Assembly: GCA_030645615.1 (NCBI GenBank)
Contig: JAUSNB010000017.1
Span: 58,038 to 122,037, forward strand
Direction: 5' to 3'
Length of the DNA stretch: 64,000 nucleotides
From: Actinomycetota bacterium
GTDB taxonomy: Bacteria > Actinomycetota > Actinomycetes > S36-B12
How positions within the stretch are numbered: the first letter of the stretch is position 1; the number at the start of each line of letters is the position of its first letter. The notes under the pieces were generated by a model. It searched no databases, was not told where the DNA came from, and saw only the letters and a list, made by a program, of their open reading frames with translations. The translations under genes were made by a program, and so were the position numbers. This document shows positions 59,111 to 64,000 of this stretch, piece after piece.

Positions 59111-60342
59111 CGCGGCGCGGATGCCGGGCTGGGTGCCGGGACCGTCGAGGCGCTGAGGACACCGAGGCACATCTCATCCGTTGTCCCCTCGCCCCACGTC
59201 ACGTACCTGGGCTTCACGCCGGCGAAGGCAGGCAGGAGCCGTCGCAGGGCGGTGTCCCATGTGCACGTGATGCGCAGCGCGTCCCCTGCTCCAAGGAGCA
59301 CGGGCTGGGCCAGCCACGTCGCACCCTGCCGGTCGAAGTCGTACCGGGGTACGTCGAGCAACGTCTGCGCCCGAGGGGTGCCTGGGTTCGACTCGATGGT
59401 CATCGACGAACCCAGCAGGTGCATGTGAGGCGCCGCCGCGTAGACGATCATGTCCTCTGGGACTCCCCACACGCATGACTGCGTCTGGCCCGGACCGGGG
59501 TTGGGAGAGGTTGGCCGGCACACGCTTGCGAGTCCCGAGATGGTTTCCAGGGCGCCGTAGCCGAAGCGCTTGACGGTATCGGCGATCGAGGCGGAGCGGT
59601 CACACAGCCTCCCCTTCTCCCCGGGCAGGCACGGCAACTCAACGGGGGCGGCCAGCAGCCGGGTGTGCAAGGCCGTCATTGAGTGATCCGCGGGCCTGGT
59701 CCGCAGCTCCAGTCTTGTGCGGTCCGGTCCGCGCCCGGCGCGCAGGTTGTAGTGGACCTGCAGGATGACTCGGGAGCCGGCCGCCATCCGCACGCCGAGT
59801 CCGTCGGGGATGACGTGGTCACTGCCCCCCGGGGCCCAGGCCGCGAGCCATGGGGCCGCGGAGAAGGCGCTGCGAGCCGGCTTGGTCGTCACTTGCAGGC
59901 CGGGACCACCGAAGCAGGACCACCCCGCACCAGGTTCGGCCGCGTCCTTCTCCTGCGCGGCTGCGACGCGATCAGCATCGAGCTGGAACAAGATGATGTG
60001 GTGGACCACTGCCGCGTTGCCGGGCACGAAGCGGGTGCCCGTGAGCCAGGCATCGGCGTCAAGGCGCGGGTCGAGGATGAAGCAGCGGTAGTCGTCCCAC
60101 GCCCCATTCTGCTTGGCCGGCGTGTACGCCCGCGCCATGCTGACCGGAAGGAGCGATTCGCCGTCGCGCAGGGGAGTCGGTTCCTGCGCAGCCTGCTCAC
60201 GCACCCCGTGCGCCGCCATGTGATCGCTCCCGAAGCCGACTGCATTCGGAGCTAGCACCCATCCAATGGCCGCGATGCCGGCCGTCGCGGCGACGGCGCC
60301 GACTGCGCGGTGGCGACGTGCTGGATGCGCCGATCGGGCCAT
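59107..60342 (-). CDS. Exported copper type II monooxygenase-like protein (PHM/DBH fold)
   Basis: 411 residues with an N-terminal helix (VGAVAATAGIAAIGWVLAP) for export or anchoring. Copper ligands of the ascorbate-dependent monooxygenase fold are recognisable: His114-His115 (VVHHIIL) and His197 (QVHYN) for the first copper, His306 and His308 (PHMHLLG) and Met391 (TDEMCLG) for the second, with several cysteines for disulfides. It should act outside the membrane on an unknown substrate. It is 18 bases downstream of serB. A CATACT hexamer lies six bases before its ATG. Confidence 0.8.
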   Translation of the reverse strand: MARSAHPARRHRAVGAVAATAGIAAIGWVLAPNAVGFGSDHMAAHGVREQAAQEPTPLRDGESLLPVSMARAYTPAKQNGAWDDYRCFILDPRLDADAWLTGTRFVPGNAAVVHHIILFQLDADRVAAAQEKDAAEPGAGWSCFGGPGLQVTTKPARSAFSAAPWLAAWAPGGSDHVIPDGLGVRMAAGSRVILQVHYNLRAGRGPDRTRLELRTRPADHSMTALHTRLLAAPVELPCLPGEKGRLCDRSASIADTVKRFGYGALETISGLASVCRPTSPNPGPGQTQSCVWGVPEDMIVYAAAPHMHLLGSSMTIESNPGTPRAQTLLDVPRYDFDRQGATWLAQPVLLGAGDALRITCTWDTALRRLLPAFAGVKPRYVTWGEGTTDEMCLGVLSASTVPAPSPASAPR

Positions 60343-60360
60343 CGCGGAAGTATGCCAGCG

Positions 60361-61581
60361 TCACCTGCGAGTCGTGGCGGTGTCGAGGCCTTCCCGCGCG
60401 TCCGCGGACTCGATCTCCTCGCGGGTCACGCCGATGAGGAAGAGCACCGAGTCGAGGTAGGGGACATTCACGGCTGTGTCCGCCGCGGCTCGCGCGGCGG
60501 CCTTGGCATTGAACGCGATCCCGAGCCCGGCAGCAGCCAGCATGTCGACGTCGTTGGCGCCGTCCCCGATCGCGATCGTGCGGCGCAGCGGGATCGCGTA
60601 CTGGCGGGCGAAGTGCTCGAGGGCCGCCTTCTTCCCCAGTCGGTCCACGACCGGCCCGATCACCTGGCCGGTGAGCACCCCGTCGACGATCTCCAGTCGA
60701 TTGGCACGCACGTCGCTCACCCCCAGCTCGTGCGCGATCGGCGTGATCACCTCGGTGAACCCGCCGGACACCAGGGCCACCCGGTAGCCCAGTCGGTTCA
60801 GGGTGCGGCACAGCGTGCGCGCACCGGGGGTGAGGGTGATCCGGTCCCGTACCCGGTCGAGGGCGCCGGCCGGCAGGCCCTCGAGCAGCGCGGCGCGGGC
60901 CCGCAGAGACGCCTCGAAGTCGAGCTCGCCCGCCATGGCGCGAGCCGTGAGGGCAGCGACCTCGGGCATCACGCCGGCCTCATCGGCGAGCAGGTCGATG
61001 ACCTCGTCCTGGATGAACGTCGAGTCGACATCCATGACGACGAGGTACTGGCCACGGCGATCCAGGCCGGCCTCCTGCACCGCGATGTCGGCTCCCTGCG
61101 CCGCCGCCGTCGCGGCGAGCGGCCTGCGGAGCTCCTCAACCGACACCCCCGACCCCTCCAGGACGACGGCCGTGACCGGATAGGAGGCAACGCGTCGGAT
61201 CCGGTCGATGTTGCCGCCCCGGTCAGCGATCTCGCGGGCCACGGCTGCGACCGCCGCGGGCACGAGGGGGGAGCCCATCATCGTGACATGGATGCGGTTG
61301 CGCCGGCGCTCGTCATCCTCGGCCGCCCCCGGGACGGTATCGACGTCCATGTCGAGGTCCGCCGCGACTCGCCGGGCGGCCGCGCGGGTGGCTGCCATGA
61401 CGCCGTCGTCCCCGGTGACGTCGATGAGAACGGCGAGGACGAGGCGCCCACGGACGACCAGTTGCTCGACGTCGAGGACGGTCACGGGATGCTCGGCCAG
61501 GGTCTCGAACAGGCGGCGGGTCACGCCCGGTCGATCGTTACCCGACAGGGTGATGAGCAGCGTCCGGCGGTTCTCTTCCAT
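60361..61581 (-). CDS. serB: Phosphoserine phosphatase with N-terminal ACT domains
   Basis: 406 residues: two ACT domains (about 1-165; LLITLSGNDRPGVTRRLFETL) for amino acid sensing, then the HAD phosphatase with MDVDSTFIQDEVID (nucleophile Asp), LVSGGFTEV, and AIGDGANDVDMLAAAGLG. Removes phosphate from phosphoserine in serine synthesis. ATG at 61581 begins the ACT domain; a GTG at 61617 would add 12 residues. Divergent from an ABC ATPase gene with 52 bases between. Confidence 0.95.
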   Translation of the reverse strand: MEENRRTLLITLSGNDRPGVTRRLFETLAEHPVTVLDVEQLVVRGRLVLAVLIDVTGDDGVMAATRAAARRVAADLDMDVDTVPGAAEDDERRRNRIHVTMMGSPLVPAAVAAVAREIADRGGNIDRIRRVASYPVTAVVLEGSGVSVEELRRPLAATAAAQGADIAVQEAGLDRRGQYLVVMDVDSTFIQDEVIDLLADEAGVMPEVAALTARAMAGELDFEASLRARAALLEGLPAGALDRVRDRITLTPGARTLCRTLNRLGYRVALVSGGFTEVITPIAHELGVSDVRANRLEIVDGVLTGQVIGPVVDRLGKKAALEHFARQYAIPLRRTIAIGDGANDVDMLAAAGLGIAFNAKAAARAAADTAVNVPYLDSVLFLIGVTREEIESADAREGLDTATTRR

Positions 61582-61621
61582 GTCGGCCCAACGGTAGTGC
61601 TCGGCCACCCTGGGCACCGCC

Positions 61622-61627
61622 TAGGGT
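61622..61627 (+). promoter_or_regulatory. -10 hexamer of a leaderless ABC ATPase promoter
   Basis: TAGGGT ends six bases before GTG at 61634, the same layout as tkt. It decides 61634 over the in-frame GTG at 61628. Confidence 0.5.
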
Positions 61628-61633
61628 GTGCGG

Positions 61634-62422
61634 GTGACCAGCGTCATCGAGATGCGGGATGTCTTCGTGCGCAGGGACGGCCGAGACATCCTGGCGGACA
61701 TCTCGCTCACGGTGCGCGAGGGTGAGCGCTGGGTCGTACTCGGACCGAACGGGGCCGGGAAGACCACCCTGATGCTCATCGCCGCGGCGCGGCTCTTCCC
61801 GACATCTGGTGACGTCGAACTTCTCGACGAGGTGCTCGGGGCCGTAGAGGTGGCGGAACTGCGCACCCGGATCGGCTGGGCCAGCACCCTGCACGGGATG
61901 GAGTTCCCGCCCGAGGAGTCGGTGCGGGACGTGGTCATGTCGGGGGCGCATGCGGTCACCGGGCGATGGCGCGAGGAATACGACGAGGCCGACGCCGCGC
62001 GAGCAGTGGGCCTGCTGGCCGCTTGGGGACTCAGCGACCTGATCGACCGCAAATTCGGCACGCTGTCAGAAGGAGAGCGCAAGCGGGCGCTGATCGCCCG
62101 GTCGCTGATGGCCAACCCCGAACTCCTCCTCCTCGACGAGCCGGGTGCGGGCCTGGACCTTGGTGGCAGGGAGGACCTCGTGCAGCGACTGGCGCGGCTG
62201 GCGGGCGATCCGCTCGCGCCGACCCAAGTCCTCGTTACCCATCACGTCGAGGAGATCCCGGAGGGGTTCACGCATGCGCTGCTCCTGCGCGGCGGACGGG
62301 CCGTGGCCGCAGGCCCCCTCGGCGAGGTGCTCACCGGACCCTGGCTCAACGAGGCATTCGGCCTACGGCTGACCGTCCAGCACGATGCTGGTCGATGGCA
62401 TGCCCGTCGATCGCGCAGCTGA
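61634..62422 (+). CDS. ABC transporter ATP-binding protein without adjacent permease
   Basis: 262 residues: Walker A GPNGAGKTT, signature LSEGERKRA, Walker B LLLLDEPGAGLDL and switch THHVEE. It resembles the YlmA/ModF-like single ATPases. No ABC permease is next to it; the following gene is a TSUP protein, which does not normally use an ATPase. The partner, if any, is elsewhere. Confidence 0.88.
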   Translation: MTSVIEMRDVFVRRDGRDILADISLTVREGERWVVLGPNGAGKTTLMLIAAARLFPTSGDVELLDEVLGAVEVAELRTRIGWASTLHGMEFPPEESVRDVVMSGAHAVTGRWREEYDEADAARAVGLLAAWGLSDLIDRKFGTLSEGERKRALIARSLMANPELLLLDEPGAGLDLGGREDLVQRLARLAGDPLAPTQVLVTHHVEEIPEGFTHALLLRGGRAVAAGPLGEVLTGPWLNEAFGLRLTVQHDAGRWHARRSRS

Positions 62423-62425
62423 CCC

Positions 62426-63169
62426 GTGGAGGCGTCGACCTGGGCCTTGCTGGCCCTGGCGGGGTTCGCCGGGGGCTTCATCAACGCGGCCGTCGGATCG
62501 GGCACCCTGATCACCTATCCGGCGCTGCTCGCCGCGGGACTGCCACCCGTCACGGCCAATGGCACCAACACAACGGGCCTGTCGCCCGGATCATTCGCCA
62601 GTGCGTGGGCCTACCGAGCCGAGCTCCGCGACCGGATGTCACGGCTGCGCTGGCCCATCGCCGCGACGATCATCGGCGCAGCCTTCGGGGCCGGGCTCGT
62701 GGTCGCGTTGCCCAGCCGGGTCTTCGTCGCCGCCGTGCCGTGGCTGGTCGGCATGGCCACCGTGCTCGTGGCGATCCAGCCGATTCTGTCGCGTTGGGTG
62801 GTTCGGCACAGGGGGGCCGAGGGCACCGTCTGGCCGTGGACCGGGGCCGTCGGCATCTACGGCGGCTACTTCGGTGCGGCGCAGGGGGTCATGCTGATGG
62901 CTGTCCTCGGCCTGGTCTACGACCCGGACACCCAGCGGGCCAACGCCGCCAAGAACATCCTGGCGGCGAGCGCGAACCTGACGGCCGCGGTCGTGTTCGC
63001 GGCGAGCGGCGCCGTCGCGTGGGTGGCGGCGCTGGCGGTCGCCGCCGGCTCCGTTCCCGGAGGCTACGTCGGTGGTCGCGTGGCGAGGCTGCTGCCGAAC
63101 GCCGTGCTGCGGGCCCTGGTCGTGCTCGTGGGAATCGGTGCCACGCTGTACCTCGTGCTCGGTCGGTGA
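62426..63169 (+). CDS. TauE/SafE (TSUP) family exporter, copy 3
   Basis: 247 residues with about eight membrane helices; GFAGGFINAAVGSGTLITYPALLAAG and GIYGGYFGAAQGVMLMAVL begin the two repeats. The NxxxGSG form belongs to the YfcA-like branch, different from the two TSUP genes near the sulfur island. GTG three bases after the ATPase stop. Substrate unknown. Confidence 0.85.
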   Translation: MEASTWALLALAGFAGGFINAAVGSGTLITYPALLAAGLPPVTANGTNTTGLSPGSFASAWAYRAELRDRMSRLRWPIAATIIGAAFGAGLVVALPSRVFVAAVPWLVGMATVLVAIQPILSRWVVRHRGAEGTVWPWTGAVGIYGGYFGAAQGVMLMAVLGLVYDPDTQRANAAKNILAASANLTAAVVFAASGAVAWVAALAVAAGSVPGGYVGGRVARLLPNAVLRALVVLVGIGATLYLVLGR

Positions 63170-63218
63170 CCGGCACCGGGTCGATAGCGTTGCAGGTGCA
63201 TCGGAAGGGGAGAGCGTA

Positions 63219-64000
63219 GTGATCAAGCGGCTGCTGGTCGGCCTGCTCGGCTTGCTATGCCTCCTGGGCGGCGGAGCCCTCGCGACGGCTGCCCTCTGGG
63301 GCAACGAGGTCTTCGATGAGGACGGCGTGATGCGTTTCGACGCCGGGACCATCACCCCGGGCGCGGACTCGCTGGCGACCATCGTGGACATCGATCGCTT
63401 CGGCGCCGACATCCCCTATGTCGAGCGCTACGGCACGACGCACTTGAGCGTGACGACCGTCGAGCGTGGCGACCCGACCGCCCTCGTCTTCATCGGGGCC
63501 GCGGCCACGGCTGACGTCGACGAGTTCCTGCGCGGCAGCCCGTACTCGGTCGCGCTGCGCGATGGCGACGACTGGTCGGTGCGTGACGTCCCGGGTGTCA
63601 CGGTTCCGGGGCTGCCGCAGGAGCAGGACTTCTGGCTGGCCCAGATGGTGGGGCCCACGGCCGCCATCCCGGTGCCGCTCGAGCGTCCGCTGACGATCGT
63701 GCTCATGCACCCTTCCGGGCTGCCAACCGGGCCTCTGGTGCTGTCGATCGATTTCGTGGTCCCGCAGGCGCCTGACTGGATCCGTGGGGCCACGATCGGC
63801 GCGATTGTCCTGGTCTTGCTGGGGATCGGGCTGCTCGTCCTCGCCCTCCGGATGCGCTCCCGCCGTGGACGGCACGTCGACCCCGAGCCGGTCGCGGGGG
63901 CCGAGCCGGTCGCGGGGGCCGAGCCGGTCGCGGAGGCCGAGCCGGTCGCGGAGGCCGAGCCGGTCGCGGAGGCCGAGCCGGTCGCGGAGGCCGAGCCGGT
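63219..64000 (+). CDS. Membrane-anchored protein with six-residue repeat tail (partial)
   Basis: At least 260 residues, running off the window. An N-terminal hydrophobic segment (RLLVGLLGLLCLLGGGALATA), an extracytoplasmic domain of about 165 residues, a second membrane helix (IGAIVLVLLGIGLLVLAL) with basic stop-transfer RMRSRRGRH, then a tail of repeated EPVA[GE]A. GTG at 63219 follows GGAAGGGGAG. I do not recognise the domain; the two-helix plan suggests a cell-envelope protein with an acidic cytoplasmic tail. Confidence 0.75.
   Translation, partial: MIKRLLVGLLGLLCLLGGGALATAALWGNEVFDEDGVMRFDAGTITPGADSLATIVDIDRFGADIPYVERYGTTHLSVTTVERGDPTALVFIGAAATADVDEFLRGSPYSVALRDGDDWSVRDVPGVTVPGLPQEQDFWLAQMVGPTAAIPVPLERPLTIVLMHPSGLPTGPLVLSIDFVVPQAPDWIRGATIGAIVLVLLGIGLLVLALRMRSRRGRHVDPEPVAGAEPVAGAEPVAEAEPVAEAEPVAEAEPVAEAEP
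63885..64000 (+). repeat. 18-bp in-frame tandem repeat
   Basis: Unit GAGCCGGTCGCGGAGGCC repeated about 6.4 times to the window edge; the first two units carry GGG instead of GAG at the fifth codon. It codes for EPVAGA or EPVAEA. The near-identity of units suggests recent slippage, so copy number may vary between strains. Confidence 0.9.

Overview
The window is 64 kb of a high-GC actinobacterial chromosome. Evidence for Actinomycetia is the presence of rbpA, whiA, opcA, a DUF3099 protein, dodecin, a SufR-led suf operon and the gene orders uvrC-rapZ-yvcK-whiA and gap-pgk-tpiA-secG-rbpA. The genus cannot be read from the sequence. No rRNA, tRNA, CRISPR array, transposase or integrase was seen.

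Layout. 1-5.1 kb: 3' end of rpsA, then coaE, uvrB and two tandem TerC-family membrane proteins. 5.1-15.9 kb: a sulfur-metabolism island in two divergent arms. The left arm is a rhodanese/metallo-beta-lactamase persulfide dioxygenase-like protein, an ArsR regulator, a DUF302 protein and a small membrane protein. The right arm is a DsrE-like protein, TusA, a fused iron-sulfur/NrfD membrane subunit, a 963-residue cytoplasmic molybdopterin oxidoreductase resembling sulfite dehydrogenase SoeA, a TauE/SafE exporter and MoeA. A plausible flow is sulfane sulfur to sulfite (dioxygenase), then sulfite oxidised to sulfate with electrons to quinone, or exported. 15-25 kb: second TauE/SafE protein, MBL hydrolase, uvrA, a Rieske lipoprotein, then uvrC-rapZ-yvcK-whiA. 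25-28.7 kb: gap, pgk, tpiA, secG, rbpA. 28.7-35.1 kb: leftward pentose phosphate operon tkt-tal-zwf-opcA-pgl.

36.2-40.7 kb: an accessory block sits between ctaB and ctaA, which belong to the same heme A pathway. It holds two DUF3494 (ice-binding-like) secreted proteins, two near-identical class F-like sortases, one secreted protein that looks like an ice-binding protein with its DUF3494 domain removed, and an orphan remnant of the shared C-terminal tail. All intact non-sortase products end in the same short tail (VPDRPxGGVDTxD) with no LPXTG and no membrane anchor. I consider this tail plus sortase array the most interesting candidate for an undescribed surface-display or attachment system.

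41.7-49.9 kb: ABC exporter pair, then the suf operon sufR-sufB-sufD-Rieske ferredoxin-sufC-sufS-sufU-sufT, making and loading Fe-S clusters. 49.9-64 kb: ABC-F protein, enoyl-CoA hydratase-like protein, ABC exporter, SDR, SURF1, DUF3099, dodecin, TMEM175 channel-like protein, fabG, fabI, SixA phosphatase, a copper monooxygenase-like exported protein, serB, an ABC ATPase, a third TauE/SafE protein and a truncated membrane protein with a tandem repeat tail.

Many transcription units start with a TAnnnT hexamer exactly six bases before the start codon, suggesting leaderless mRNAs. Functions are read from motifs and gene order only; no database search was possible.
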